Below the pieces are notes generated by a model. That model was not told where the DNA came from. It saw nothing but the letters and a program-made list of their open reading frames with translations, and did not search any database. Below are positions 7,083-15,485 of a stretch of DNA of 40,081 nucleotides, in pieces; position 1 is the first letter of the stretch; every line of letters begins with the position of its first letter. The DNA is from JBLNCE01 sp050260415 (lineage in GTDB: Bacteria; Bacillota; UBA4882; JAAYXC01), in NCBI GenBank assembly GCA_050260415.1, contig JBLNCE010000116.1, positions 1-40,081 of the forward strand. Reading direction: 5' to 3'. The translations under genes and the position numbers were made by a program.

Positions 7083-9071
7083 TCAATGCTGCTCAGGCGG
7101 GGTTTCAGATCCATTTTCCTGGGAGGGAGCTTCCGCAGCCGGCGTGGTTTGGCCGGGTTCCGCGGGTGAGTCCGCGGTGTTCGTGCTCGGCGTGAGCCCG
7201 CTTGTGGAAGGGGCTCCGCTTGGGCGAGGCGGCTGCGGTTTTGACGGCGGCACGTGGAAAAAGGCTTCGAGCACCTCGCGCGCGACCGGAGCCGCCGCGG
7301 TGCTTCCGCCGCCGCCCTGCTCCACGACGACCACCACCGCGATGCGGGGTTTGTCCGCCGGCGCAAAGCAAGCAAAGAGGGCGAAGTCATCGTACCCCTT
7401 CTTCTGGCCCGTGCCGGTCTTCCCCGCCACCGGGAAGCGGTCCAGGGGAAACCCGGCAAAGGCCCCCGCGGCCGTCCCGCCGCTGATGACTTCATTGAGA
7501 CCTTCGAGCACCAGGCGGCGTGTATCTTCAGACATCTTGACCCTGGCCAGTTCGCGCCGTTCCGCAAAAGACCGCACGGCTTGCCCCTCGACGGTCCGAA
7601 TCTCCTTCACCAGATGGGGACGGTAAAAATGACCGCCGTTCGCGAGGCCGGCGTAAGCGACACACAGCTGCAACGGTGTGACTTCCAGGTAGCCCTGGCC
7701 GATGGCAAAATGCAGCGTCTCCAGTTCGCGCCAGGGATCGTTGGGGCGCAGACGCTTTTTGTAGGCCGGATCCGGGACGATCCCCGCCGCGTCTCCAGGC
7801 TCCAAGTCCACCCCGGTCGATTGGCCGAAGCGAAACAAGCGCGCGTAATCGGCCAGCTTTTCGACCCCCAGCCGGCGCGCAAGCTCATACATGACCACGT
7901 TGCATGAATTCTTCAGCCCGCCGATGACGTTCAGGGCACCATGGCCCCTTCCCTGGCTGGCAATCCAGCATTTGGCCAGGCTGCCGTAGACACGGTCGAA
8001 ACCAGTGCAACGAAAGAGCTCCTTGGGATCCGTGATGCCCTCCTGAAGGGCGGCCAGAACGGTGAAAGGCTTGAAAGTCGAAGCCGGCGGATAGAGCCCG
8101 CGCAAGACCCGGTTATTGAAAGGCTTGTCGGGGTTGTTGTTCAACGCGGCGTAGGTCTTCGTGGGCACGGTGCCCACGAAGACATTGGGGTCAAAAGAGG
8201 GCTGGCTTGCCATGGCCAGTATCTCACCGTTTCTAGGGTCGAGCGCGATCACGGCTCCCGCCCGGGCTTTCCGCTGCTTCGTGTAACGTTGCAGGTAGGT
8301 CAGCCTTTTGCGCAAGGCCTCCTCGGCCGCCTTTTGGACATCGTAGTTCAACGTGAGCCATGCGTCGTAGCCCGGCACGGGGGCCCGCTCGTAGATGACT
8401 CTGACCGGTCTCTGGGTCTTGTCGATCTCGATGCGCCGGACACCATCCTCACCCCTGAGATACTGCTCCAAGGTCCTCTCCAGACCGCTCTTGCCGATCA
8501 TGTCGCCCAACTGGTAACCGGAAGACCCCAACTTCGCCAGCTCGCTGTGGCTGATCTCGCGTATGAAGCCAAAAGCGTGGCTGGCGAAATCGCCGAACAA
8601 ATATTGCCGGCATGGGACCCCCTGTACCTCGATCCCGGGCAGATCCAGCGACCGTTCCTGGATATGGAGCGCGGTTTTTACGGGAATGTCCTTGGCCACG
8701 GGATACAGCTGGTACGGCGCGACGCCCGGCGTTGCCAGGCGCTCCCCGATCGCTTCCGGCGCGCAGCCGAGGATCTTGGCCAGGTTGGTGACCACTTCCG
8801 GATGTTGTTTGAGGGTCTCCAGGAGTCCGACCACATTATAGCTGGAACGATTCGAGACGAGCAAGCGGCCGTTACGATCGTAGAAAACGCCGCGCGGCGC
8901 GGGAATAGCGATATCGTAGGTCGTGTATTCGATGGAGCGCCGATAGTTTACCGCGCCCTGCACGATCTGCAGCATCCATAGACGTCCGAAGAGGACGAGA
9001 AAACACAAGCCGGCCACGACCGTCATGAACTTTGCACGCCGTTCGAGGCGGTCAACCTGGTTGAACCGCAT
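7083..9071 (-). CDS. mrdA: Penicillin-binding protein 2 (class B transpeptidase of the elongasome)
   Basis: Cross-links peptidoglycan during sidewall growth with RodA and MreBCD. About 662 residues: a short cytoplasmic N-terminus, one membrane helix (about residues 18-37), a dimerisation domain with the ARRGxxxDRNG-like segment PAPRGVFYDRNGRLL, then the transpeptidase domain with active-site STFK (in PPASTFKPF), SCN in GLKNSCNVVMYE, and KTGT in VAGKTGTGQ. The C-terminal 60 residues are proline/serine/threonine-rich and look disordered. I place the start at the ATG 9071, spaced about eight bases from a GGGGGGTGAT site; a GTG at 9080 is the alternative. It lies between mreD and minC. Confidence 0.96.
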   Translation of the reverse strand: MRFNQVDRLERRAKFMTVVAGLCFLVLFGRLWMLQIVQGAVNYRRSIEYTTYDIAIPAPRGVFYDRNGRLLVSNRSSYNVVGLLETLKQHPEVVTNLAKILGCAPEAIGERLATPGVAPYQLYPVAKDIPVKTALHIQERSLDLPGIEVQGVPCRQYLFGDFASHAFGFIREISHSELAKLGSSGYQLGDMIGKSGLERTLEQYLRGEDGVRRIEIDKTQRPVRVIYERAPVPGYDAWLTLNYDVQKAAEEALRKRLTYLQRYTKQRKARAGAVIALDPRNGEILAMASQPSFDPNVFVGTVPTKTYAALNNNPDKPFNNRVLRGLYPPASTFKPFTVLAALQEGITDPKELFRCTGFDRVYGSLAKCWIASQGRGHGALNVIGGLKNSCNVVMYELARRLGVEKLADYARLFRFGQSTGVDLEPGDAAGIVPDPAYKKRLRPNDPWRELETLHFAIGQGYLEVTPLQLCVAYAGLANGGHFYRPHLVKEIRTVEGQAVRSFAERRELARVKMSEDTRRLVLEGLNEVISGGTAAGAFAGFPLDRFPVAGKTGTGQKKGYDDFALFACFAPADKPRIAVVVVVEQGGGGSTAAAPVAREVLEAFFHVPPSKPQPPRPSGAPSTSGLTPSTNTADSPAEPGQTTPAAEAPSQENGSETPPEQH

Positions 9072-9226
9072 CGGCATCACCCCCCGGGTGGCAATCCAAG
9101 AGACCGGGGTCGTCCCTGACTCATTGTCCGCGCCGGACTTCCGCTTGGCACTCCAGACAACAATACTCGCCTATCCTTAGGCGCTCTATAGCAGCGACGT
9201 ATATCGCCCATCGGCCTGGCCGCTAC

Positions 9227-9254
9227 GACTCAGGACGCGCGACTGGGGACTCGG
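9227..9254. repeat. Heptad array GACNSNS after mreD
   Basis: Four in-phase 7-base units, GACTCAG, GACGCGC, GACTGGG, GACTCGG, lie directly downstream of mreD in its reading direction, ending three bases from its stop codon. The word matches the arrays at 22101-22156 and 39774-39857. Confidence 0.65.
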
Positions 9255-9257
9255 ACC

Positions 9258-9761
9258 TCAATCTGTTACCAGCCGCATTTCCAGCCGGTAGAACTGCCGG
9301 TACAAGAACGGGGCCAAGACGGCGTTGTAGAGCGAGATGGCCGCCACCCGCGGAATGAGATACAACACGGGTCCAAGCGGCCAGCCGAGGGCGCTGTTGA
9401 TGGTGAGGAAGATCGCTTCGCACACCGCCGTTCCCGCAAGGAGAGACAAGAAAGGCACCAAGAGATTGTCCTTGAAGATCGTTTTCTCGAGCAAGCCCGC
9501 GAGAAAGCCGGTCGCCATCCTGGCCAACGCCCCCACGCCCACGATCGAACCGCCGGCCAGGAGGTCCGCAACCAATCCGCCGGCCAAGCCCAGGATGGAT
9601 CCGTACCATGGTCCCTTGAGGAGTCCGTATGAGACCACGACGATGAGGATCAGATCGGGCACCAGCCCCAGACCGAACAGGTTCAGCTCCGCAAAGAGCG
9701 TTGCCTGAAGGATCAGGCCGAAGATAATGCTCAAAGCGATGACGATCGGGCGGATGCTCAT
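9258..9761 (-). CDS. mreD: Rod shape-determining membrane protein MreD
   Basis: Small integral membrane partner of MreC and RodA/PBP2 in the elongasome. The 167-residue protein has five to six hydrophobic segments across its whole length and family-type features: FAELNLFGLGLVPDLILI near the first loop and GLLKGPWYGSILGLAGGLVADLL after it. Its ATG overlaps the mreC stop by four bases (ATGA), indicating translational coupling. Sequence conservation in this family is low, so the call leans on position and topology together. Confidence 0.93.
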   Translation of the reverse strand: MSIRPIVIALSIIFGLILQATLFAELNLFGLGLVPDLILIVVVSYGLLKGPWYGSILGLAGGLVADLLAGGSIVGVGALARMATGFLAGLLEKTIFKDNLLVPFLSLLAGTAVCEAIFLTINSALGWPLGPVLYLIPRVAAISLYNAVLAPFLYRQFYRLEMRLVTD

Positions 9762-10594
9762 TGGACGACCGCCTTTTGCCCGGCTTTCTTGATGACAAAG
9801 AGCACGTCAATCTGGCCGGGCTTGACGGCCGGCCGCAAAGTCCCGCCCAGCGGCAGGCCCCCCTGGCCGCGCGCCGCGGTGGCGACCGCGCCGATGACCA
9901 GTCCGCGCGGGAAGTATTCGCTGTCTTCCCAGGTCACCACCTGATCGCCCCGGCGAAAATCCGCATCTTTCAATGGCAACAACTGGCAAAGGCCCGGGCC
10001 GCCGCTCATACCCCGCACCAGAACATGGGCGCCGGTCCTTTCGACCATGCCCCCGATCTGGCTCATGCTGTCCGTGAGGAGTAGCACGTCCGAAGCGTGT
10101 TCCCTGACCTCGAGCACGCGGCCGACCACGCCGCCGGCGGCGATAACCCCCATGTCCCGCTGGATGCCGTCCGCGCGCCCCAGATCGATCGTCAACCGGC
10201 TGTACCAGTTGTTCGGGCTCCTGGCGATGACCTCGGCGGCCACCAAGGCGTAAGGGAGCTTGCTCTTCAGGCCGAGCGCCTCGCGCAGCCTCTCGTTCTC
10301 CAAGAGGTAGCCGTGCAAGGTCTGATTCTCCATCGACACCCGGTCGATTTCCTCCGCCAGACGACGATTTTGCGCGGTCAGACGATGCAGCTCGCCGACG
10401 GTGCGGAGGATACCCTTCGTCGTGTCGTTGACGGCGTCAAAAACCCGTTCGACCGGCGTGACGGCCGCGCGCAGAAACGACTCGGCCGTGGTCTGACGGT
10501 AAGGGTGGCCGGCCGTGAGAAACATGATCCAGGTCAGGAACAGGATCGAGACGGCCACGAAGAGCAGTTTTTTACTGGTGAGGAACTGCAGCAC
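9758..10594 (-). CDS. mreC: Rod shape-determining protein MreC
   Basis: Bitopic membrane protein that links cytoplasmic MreB to the periplasmic/extracytoplasmic synthesis enzymes. The 278-residue product has one N-terminal membrane helix (about residues 11-28), a coiled-coil (about 60-105, with LHRLTAQNRRLAEEIDRVSMENQTL), and the two beta-barrel domains including RSPNNWYSRLTIDLGRADGI and GVIAAGGVVGRVLEV. The start is a GTG with GGGGG seven bases upstream. It follows mreB with a 92-base gap in which I see no further gene or clear signal. Confidence 0.95.
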   Translation of the reverse strand: MLQFLTSKKLLFVAVSILFLTWIMFLTAGHPYRQTTAESFLRAAVTPVERVFDAVNDTTKGILRTVGELHRLTAQNRRLAEEIDRVSMENQTLHGYLLENERLREALGLKSKLPYALVAAEVIARSPNNWYSRLTIDLGRADGIQRDMGVIAAGGVVGRVLEVREHASDVLLLTDSMSQIGGMVERTGAHVLVRGMSGGPGLCQLLPLKDADFRRGDQVVTWEDSEYFPRGLVIGAVATAARGQGGLPLGGTLRPAVKPGQIDVLFVIKKAGQKAVVQ

Positions 10595-10686
10595 CTAAAC
10601 GCCCCCAGCGATCCCCGTGGGTTCTTTCCCAAAGACTTCGCGCGCCACGATAGGAATGTGACAGAGCCCAAGATAGTCTACCGGAC

Positions 10687-11724
10687 TCAGGCAAGCTTCC
10701 GCGGTGAAGACAGCACCCGTTGCAGGAGGAACAAGTTATCCAGCACGATCCCGGTTCCCCGCACCACGCAGGTCAACGGGTCTTCGGCCCGCTGAACGGG
10801 CATGCCCGTCTCCTCCCGCAAGAGCTGGTCCAAACCGCGCAATAAACTGCCGCCGCCCGCCAGCACAATGCCCCGGTCCAGGATGTCCGAAGCCAACTCC
10901 GGCGGCGTGCGGTCCAAGGTCATCCGCACGGCCTCGATGACCTGGGTGACCGGTTCCGCCAATGCTTCCAGCACCTCGTGCGAACTCAAGTTGATGGTCT
11001 TGGGCAGGCCGGTCAGGAGATCCCGCCCTCTGACCTCATAGTGTTCTTCTTCGCCGCTTGGATAGGCGGAGCCGATGGAACGTTTGACATCCTCGGCGGT
11101 TCTTTCGCCGATCATCAGATTGTAGTGACGTTTTACGTACTGTATGATGCTTTCGGTCATCTCGTCGCCCGCCACACGGCTCGACTGGCTGGCCACGATC
11201 CCCCCCAGGGAGATGACCGCCACTTCCGTGGTCCCGCCGCCGATATCCACGATGAGGCTGCCGGTTGCCTCGCTGACCGGCAGTCCGGCACCGATAGCCG
11301 CGGCCATCGGTTCCTCGATCAAAATGACCTCGCGCGCGCCCGCCTGCAAGCCAGCGTCGATGACGGCCCGTTTCTCCACTTCCGTTACGCCCGACGGCAC
11401 CCCCACGAGCACCCGCGGGGGAAAGAGCCCCGTACGTTTGGCCGCGCGGCCGATGAAATAACGGAGCATCTTCTCGGTCACGTCAAAATCGGCAATCACC
11501 CCGTCCCGCATTGGTCGAATGGCCACGATCGACCCCGGGGTCCGCCCGACCATGGCCTGGGCTTCGCCGCCCACCGCGACGAGTTCGTTTGTTTCCCGCT
11601 GTATTGCCACCACGGATGGTTCCTGGAGAACAATCCCTCTTCCCTTGACATAGACGAGCGTATTCGCCGTCCCAAGGTCGATTCCCATATCCCGCCCGAA
11701 TCGGCCCAGGATGAAATTGAACAT
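10687..11724 (-). CDS. mreB: Actin-like rod shape-determining protein MreB
   Basis: Bacterial actin that forms membrane-bound filaments guiding sidewall synthesis. The 345-residue protein has the usual family length. Phosphate-1 motif MGIDLGTANTLVYVKGRGIV stands at the N-terminus, phosphate-2 as VDIGGGTTEVAVISLGGIV, and the adenosine motif as GIVLAGGGSLLRGLDQLL. The N-terminal FNFILGRFGRDMG may be the membrane-contacting segment. The ATG has GGAG seven bases upstream. It heads the mreBCD-mrdA unit and follows radC by 53 bases, the classical Bacillota order. Confidence 0.98.
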   Translation of the reverse strand: MFNFILGRFGRDMGIDLGTANTLVYVKGRGIVLQEPSVVAIQRETNELVAVGGEAQAMVGRTPGSIVAIRPMRDGVIADFDVTEKMLRYFIGRAAKRTGLFPPRVLVGVPSGVTEVEKRAVIDAGLQAGAREVILIEEPMAAAIGAGLPVSEATGSLIVDIGGGTTEVAVISLGGIVASQSSRVAGDEMTESIIQYVKRHYNLMIGERTAEDVKRSIGSAYPSGEEEHYEVRGRDLLTGLPKTINLSSHEVLEALAEPVTQVIEAVRMTLDRTPPELASDILDRGIVLAGGGSLLRGLDQLLREETGMPVQRAEDPLTCVVRGTGIVLDNLFLLQRVLSSPRKLA

Positions 11725-11777
11725 CTGTGTGCTCCTTCCAGAACGGTGATGTTGCGACGAAGCATGGCGGCCAACCC

Positions 11778-12476
11778 CTAGAACAAACCCTTCTCCTTGA
11801 GGCTGGCATACTTATTATCGCCGAAGATGATGTGGTCCAGTATCTCGATCCCCAGCAGTTCTCCTCCCTCGCGCAGTCTCTTGGTCAAAAGCACGTCCTC
11901 GCGGCTCGGCGCCGGATCCCCGCTCGGGTGGTTGTGCGCCAGAATCACGGCGGCCGCGCTCTTCTGGATGGCCACCTTGAAAAGCTCGCGCGGATGCACG
12001 AGCGAAGCGGTCAGGTGTCCGACCGAGACGGTTTCGATGGCGAGAGGCTGATTCCGGGCGCTGAGCAAGATGACCAGGAAATGTTCACGATCCAAGAAAC
12101 GTAACCGGCTCATGAGGAGTTCCGCCACGTCCCGGGGAGTCTTGATCGGGCGCGACTCCGCGATCTCCGTGCCCGATAGACGGCGTCCGATCTCCATCGC
12201 GGCCTCGATCGTACAGGCCTTGGCGCGCCCCACGCCGGGAAGGGCGGCAATCTCGTCAAAACCCGCGCTCACCAAACCCCGCAGACCGCCGAAACGGGCC
12301 AGGATACGCTCGGCCTGATTTAGGGCTGATTCGCCGCGCACCCCGACGCGCAACAGGATCGCCAGGAGTTCCGTATTCGACAGGCTGCCCGTGCCAAGGA
12401 TGGCCAGCCGTTCGCGGGGCCTATCCTCCGGCGGCAGATCGCGCATCATCATGTACTCTACCGGCGACACCCCCAA
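11778..12476 (-). CDS. radC: RadC family JAB-domain protein
   Basis: Member of the RadC/MPN family; despite the name its biochemical role is unsettled. The protein has an N-terminal UPF0758 helix-hairpin-helix part (LGTGSLSNTELLAILLRVGV, then IAALPGVGRAKACTIEAAMEIG) and a C-terminal metallo JAMM domain with the motif AHNHPSGDPAPSREDV, the zinc-binding histidines and aspartate being present. The start is uncertain: a TTG at 12476 gives 232 residues, while a run of three ATG codons from 12452 would remove eight residues; neither has a good ribosome binding site. It sits between maf and mreB, the usual neighbourhood. Confidence 0.93.
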   Translation of the reverse strand: MGVSPVEYMMMRDLPPEDRPRERLAILGTGSLSNTELLAILLRVGVRGESALNQAERILARFGGLRGLVSAGFDEIAALPGVGRAKACTIEAAMEIGRRLSGTEIAESRPIKTPRDVAELLMSRLRFLDREHFLVILLSARNQPLAIETVSVGHLTASLVHPRELFKVAIQKSAAAVILAHNHPSGDPAPSREDVLLTKRLREGGELLGIEILDHIIFGDNKYASLKEKGLF

Positions 12477-12480
12477 GGGC

Positions 12481-12627
12481 AGGCGGAAGGCAAGAGGCGT
12501 GAGGCATGAGCAAAAATGCCTTTAGCCTCTTTTGCTTTGTTCTCTCCCGACTCATACCTTCCGTCTGATGCCCCAAGCCTGTTCAGGTCGTTCTCCCGGC
12601 TCACGCCCTCCGCCTCATGCCTCACGC
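12481..12627. repeat. Inverted heptad arrays between maf and radC
   Basis: At 12481-12508 four in-phase units read AGGCGGA, AGGCAAG, AGGCGTG, AGGCATG. At 12600-12627 the reverse-complement word occurs: CTCACGC, CCTCCGC, CTCATGC, CTCACGC. About 90 bases separate the arms. The right arm runs into the maf gene: the maf stop lies inside the CTCATGC unit and the last Arg-Glu-Ala codons are repeat sequence. Confidence 0.8.
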
Positions 12628-13196
12628 CTTGGAACGGTCACACCGAACTCCCGCAGCATGGTAACCAGCTTGGCCAGGGGTAACCCGACCACATTGGTAT
12701 AGCAACCCTCGACCCGCTCGACCAGGGTGGCGCCCAATCCTTGGATGCCATAGGCGCCCGCCTTGTCCATCGGTTCGCCCGTCTTTACGTAGGCGCTTAT
12801 CTCGGACGGCGCCAGCCGGCGAAACTTGACCCGGGTCCGCACGTGGCCGACGCGGATCGGTCCCGCCGGCGCCCGGACGAGCGCCACCCCGGTATAGACG
12901 TCATGCCAACGACCGGAGAGAAGCTTCAGCATCCGCTCGGCCTCAACCGCGTCCGCCGGCTTCTCCAGGGTCTTTCCGGACAGGATGACCACCGTATCCG
13001 CCCCGAGCACCAAGCCCGCGCCGAGACGCTCGGCCACTTCCCGCGCTTTGCCAAGGGAAAGCGCCTCGACCAGACGCCGTGGATCGCGCGGGCGCCCTTC
13101 GTGACGCTCGGAAAAATCGCTGGGCACCACCTGAAAAGCCAAGCCCAACCCGGCCAGGAGTTCAGCCCGGCGCGGCGAGGCCGACGCCAGGATCAA
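12615..13196 (-). CDS. maf: Maf family nucleoside-triphosphate pyrophosphatase (dTTP/UTP type)
   Basis: Predicted house-cleaning pyrophosphatase that hydrolyses dTTP/UTP and modified nucleotides. N-terminal substrate loop ILASASPRRAELL, central GADTVVIL and FRRLAPSEISAYVKTGEPMDKAGAYGIQG are the family signatures; the last fits the YhdE-type group. I chose a TTG start at 13196 because GGGGAG stands six bases upstream and the family begins immediately before the SASPRR motif, giving 193 residues; an ATG at 13220 without a good site would add eight. The C-terminus is unusual: the final RREA-stop is encoded by the heptad array, so the natural end may have been replaced. Confidence 0.93.
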   Translation of the reverse strand: MILASASPRRAELLAGLGLAFQVVPSDFSERHEGRPRDPRRLVEALSLGKAREVAERLGAGLVLGADTVVILSGKTLEKPADAVEAERMLKLLSGRWHDVYTGVALVRAPAGPIRVGHVRTRVKFRRLAPSEISAYVKTGEPMDKAGAYGIQGLGATLVERVEGCYTNVVGLPLAKLVTMLREFGVTVPRREA

Positions 13197-13328
13197 TGCC
13201 GGCTCCCCGTATGCTGTCATGGCGCCAAACTCATTGCGGCACGCGACATCGTGTGTTCTCCCGCCATCGCTGCTTATTCCCGATCGCTCAGGCCATATAT
13301 GGCCCTCCTGTACGGAGGTAGGTTTTTC

Positions 13329-13370
13329 CTCTTGCCTCATGCCTCACGCCTCTTGCCTCTTGCCTCTTGC
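13329..13370. repeat. Six-unit heptad array CTCWYGC after DUF4321
   Basis: Six perfectly phased 7-base units: CTCTTGC, CTCATGC, CTCACGC, CTCTTGC, CTCTTGC, CTCTTGC. It lies between maf and the DUF4321 gene and ends seven bases from the DUF4321 stop. The word is the same as in the right arm of the maf-radC array. Confidence 0.85.
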
Positions 13371-13376
13371 CTGCTC

Positions 13377-13637
13377 TTAAACTCGCCAAAACACCCACAA
13401 CGCCAGGAGCAAACCGCTCATGGTGGCGAGATCCAGGCGCAGGCGAAAACCAAGCGTAAAAGAGAAAATGTCCCCCAAGACCAAGGAACCTTTGGGGTCA
13501 AACCCGACGGAAACGGCCTTGTTGAGGAGAGGCAAATAAGGCCGGAGCAACTGGCTGATGAGGGAGCCGCCGACAAGTCCCAAAAGGACCAGGATCACCA
13601 GGAGCAGAGGACCTTTACCCATGGCCTTGCTAGGCAT
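13377..13637 (-). CDS. DUF4321 domain-containing small membrane protein
   Basis: Small membrane protein of unknown function conserved next to maf and radC in many Clostridia. About 86 residues from the ATG at 13637 (or 81 from the ATG at 13622, which gives the more family-like MGKGPLLLVIL start). It has two hydrophobic helices: LLLVILVLLGLVGGSLI near the N-terminus and LATMSGLLLALWVFW at the C-terminus, joined by a loop ending in a conserved GDIFSFTLGFRLRLDL segment. Location in a cluster of envelope and division genes hints at an envelope role, but no function can be read from the sequence. Confidence 0.82.
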   Translation of the reverse strand: MPSKAMGKGPLLLVILVLLGLVGGSLISQLLRPYLPLLNKAVSVGFDPKGSLVLGDIFSFTLGFRLRLDLATMSGLLLALWVFWRV

Positions 13638-13888
13638 TCCGTATTGCCGCCCTTCCGCTTCATCCGGGATTCTGAAAGTGAATGACAAGTACTTTCGCAA
13701 TCCGGTTCAATGGATTGACTCATTCCACGCGGCTGGGCAAATTCCTCTTGTCAATGGCGCTTTTTCCTTGGCATAATGAGGGTTGGGTGGGTGGAAGCGG
13801 GGCAACTCGTCTGCCCGTTTCGAACTGGCCCCGGCATGACCGGCATGGCCAAAGGCAATAAGGTCGGTGCCGAGCGGGCGTATGGTGA
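13638..13888. other. Intergenic stretch between DUF4321 and the miaB promoter
   Basis: About 250 bases between two divergent genes. I see no convincing coding region, tRNA or terminator. A TTGACA-like hexamer exists on the minus strand near 13745-13750 but has no acceptable -10 at 16-18 bases. Confidence 0.5.
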
Positions 13889-13917
13889 TTGACGCTGTAA
13901 AACGGGGATGCTATGAT
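13889..13917 (+). promoter_or_regulatory. Sigma-A promoter of miaB
   Basis: TTGACG (5/6) and TATGAT (5/6) are separated by exactly 17 bases. The predicted start near 13924 gives a leader of about 120 bases before the TTG start of miaB, containing the hairpin at 13971-14009. Confidence 0.75.
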
Positions 13918-13970
13918 AGGTCTGCATGCAAACCGAGATTGCGACAGTGAAAACCGAATATGTATCTACC

Positions 13971-14009
13971 CGCGGATTTACCACGCATGTGCTATAACCC
14001 AAATCCGCG
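13971..14009 (+). promoter_or_regulatory. Hairpin in the miaB leader
   Basis: A perfect nine-base inverted repeat CGCGGATTT / AAATCCGCG encloses a 21-base loop, all within the predicted 5' untranslated region. It ends 26 bases before the AGGAGG site at 14035, and no T-run follows, so it is not a simple terminator. Confidence 0.5.
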
Positions 14010-14046
14010 ATCCAGAGGTACTTTCGCCTCAGGCAGGAGGTCCGCC

Positions 14047-15420
14047 TTGGCAGAAACGCTCAAATACTTCATCTATACCTTTGGCTGCCAGATGAACGAG
14101 CACGACTCGGAGAGCCTGGCCGGCCTCTGCGAGAGTATGGGATACGAACGGGCCGCGGCGCTCGGCGACGCAAGTCTGATCCTGCTCAACACCTGCTGCG
14201 TGCGGGGAAACGCCGCCAACCGCATCTACGGGCATATCGGCAACCTGAAACCGCTCAAGGAAATGCGGCCAGAGGTTATCCTGGCCGTCTGCGGCTGCAT
14301 GGCCCAGGACCCAAGCGAACGGGAACGCATCAAGACGGTCTGCCCCCACGTGGACCTGGTCTTTGGCCCCCAGAATCTGCACGATTTCCCCCGCCTCCTG
14401 CAGGCGGTCCAAAGCGGGGAAGGCCGCGTCATCCAGGTGGACCTGGGACCGGGCTCGGTGCGGGAGGATCTGCCGGTCAGGCGCGCCTCGGATCTCAAAG
14501 CCTGGGTGACGATTATCCAGGGGTGCAACAACTTTTGCTCGTATTGCATCGTCCCCTATGTCCGCGGGCGTGAGCGCAGCCGCCAGCCCGAACGGATCGC
14601 CGCCGAGGTCGGGGAACTGGCCGCCGGAGGGGTGCGCGAGGTCACCTTGCTGGGGCAGAACGTGAACTCATACGGCCACGATCTGGACCGGGAAGGCGTG
14701 GACTTTCCCGCACTGCTCCGACGGCTGGATGCGACTCCCGGTTTGGAGAGACTCCGGTTCATGACCTCGCACCCCAAGGACCTCTCAGCGCGTTTGATCG
14801 AGGCCATGGCCGAATGCGGCACCGTCTGCGAGCACTTGCATCTACCGGTACAAGCCGGCAGCGATCGAATCCTCGCCCTGATGAACCGGGGCTACGACCG
14901 CCGCCATTATCTGGGGCTGGTCGAACGATTGCGGGCGGCCGTCCCCGCCATTACCCTCACGACGGATATCATCGTCGGTTTTCCCGGCGAGACGGAGGCG
15001 GACTTCACGGCAACCCTCGACTTGGTGCGGGAGGTTCGCTTTGACGGCGCCTACACCTTCGCTTACTCGCCCAAGCTGGGCACAAAGGCCGCCGGCCTCG
15101 CGGACCAACTCGCCGAGGAAACCAAACGCGAGCGCCTCTACCGTTTGATCGAGCTGCAAAACGAGATCAGTCGCCAGAAAAACGAGGCCATGCGCGGCGC
15201 CATCGAGGAGGTCCTGGTCGAAGGCCCAAGCGAGCGCAACCCGGCGGTATGGTGCGGCCGCACGCGAGGGAACAAGCTGGTGCTCTTTCCAGGCCCGGCC
15301 GCGGTGGGGACGCTGCTGCCGGTGCGCATCGACGAACCACAGACGTGGACGCTGCATGGGAAACCAATTGGGGAGATGTCCGGGGGATTAACTCAGGACA
15401 TAAAGAGCACGGTTTTCTAA
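14047..15420 (+). CDS. miaB: tRNA-2-methylthio-N6-isopentenyladenosine synthase MiaB
   Basis: Radical-SAM methylthiotransferase that converts i6A37 to ms2i6A37 in tRNAs reading UNN codons, using two [4Fe-4S] clusters. The 457-residue protein has three ordered parts: an N-terminal UPF0004 domain with cluster cysteines in TFGCQMNEHDSE, NTCCVRGNA and AVCGCMAQ; the radical-SAM core with CNNFCSYCIVPYVRGRERSR (CxxxCxxC); and a C-terminal TRAM RNA-binding domain from about residue 375. The start is a TTG at 14047 with AGGAGG six bases upstream; the ATG at 13960 falls inside the leader. It is monocistronic, divergent from DUF4321 and convergent with the amidohydrolase gene. Confidence 0.97.
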   Translation: MAETLKYFIYTFGCQMNEHDSESLAGLCESMGYERAAALGDASLILLNTCCVRGNAANRIYGHIGNLKPLKEMRPEVILAVCGCMAQDPSERERIKTVCPHVDLVFGPQNLHDFPRLLQAVQSGEGRVIQVDLGPGSVREDLPVRRASDLKAWVTIIQGCNNFCSYCIVPYVRGRERSRQPERIAAEVGELAAGGVREVTLLGQNVNSYGHDLDREGVDFPALLRRLDATPGLERLRFMTSHPKDLSARLIEAMAECGTVCEHLHLPVQAGSDRILALMNRGYDRRHYLGLVERLRAAVPAITLTTDIIVGFPGETEADFTATLDLVREVRFDGAYTFAYSPKLGTKAAGLADQLAEETKRERLYRLIELQNEISRQKNEAMRGAIEEVLVEGPSERNPAVWCGRTRGNKLVLFPGPAAVGTLLPVRIDEPQTWTLHGKPIGEMSGGLTQDIKSTVF

Positions 15421-15452
15421 CCACGAAACACACTAAACACCCGAAAACGGCG
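15421..15452. repeat. Short repeat of the ACCACGAAACAC type after miaB
   Basis: Immediately after the miaB stop comes an A/C-rich iterated sequence, CCACGAAACACACTAAACAC followed by CCGAAAACG. A related copy lies in the opposite orientation at 19033-19052 (AACCATGAAAGACACGGAAA on the minus strand), shortly after the end of the membrane protein gene. Both occupy gene 3' ends. Confidence 0.5.
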
Positions 15453-15485
15453 ATCGATGTCCCTCTGAACGCAGCGAAGAGTCTT

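Noticed and set aside
7941..8981. A 346-codon plus-strand frame opposite mrdA
   Set aside because: Shadow frame; the minus strand encodes PBP2 with all transpeptidase motifs.
12481..13370. Heptad arrays as a CRISPR array
   Set aside because: Units are 7 bases with no spacers and no cas genes are nearby.
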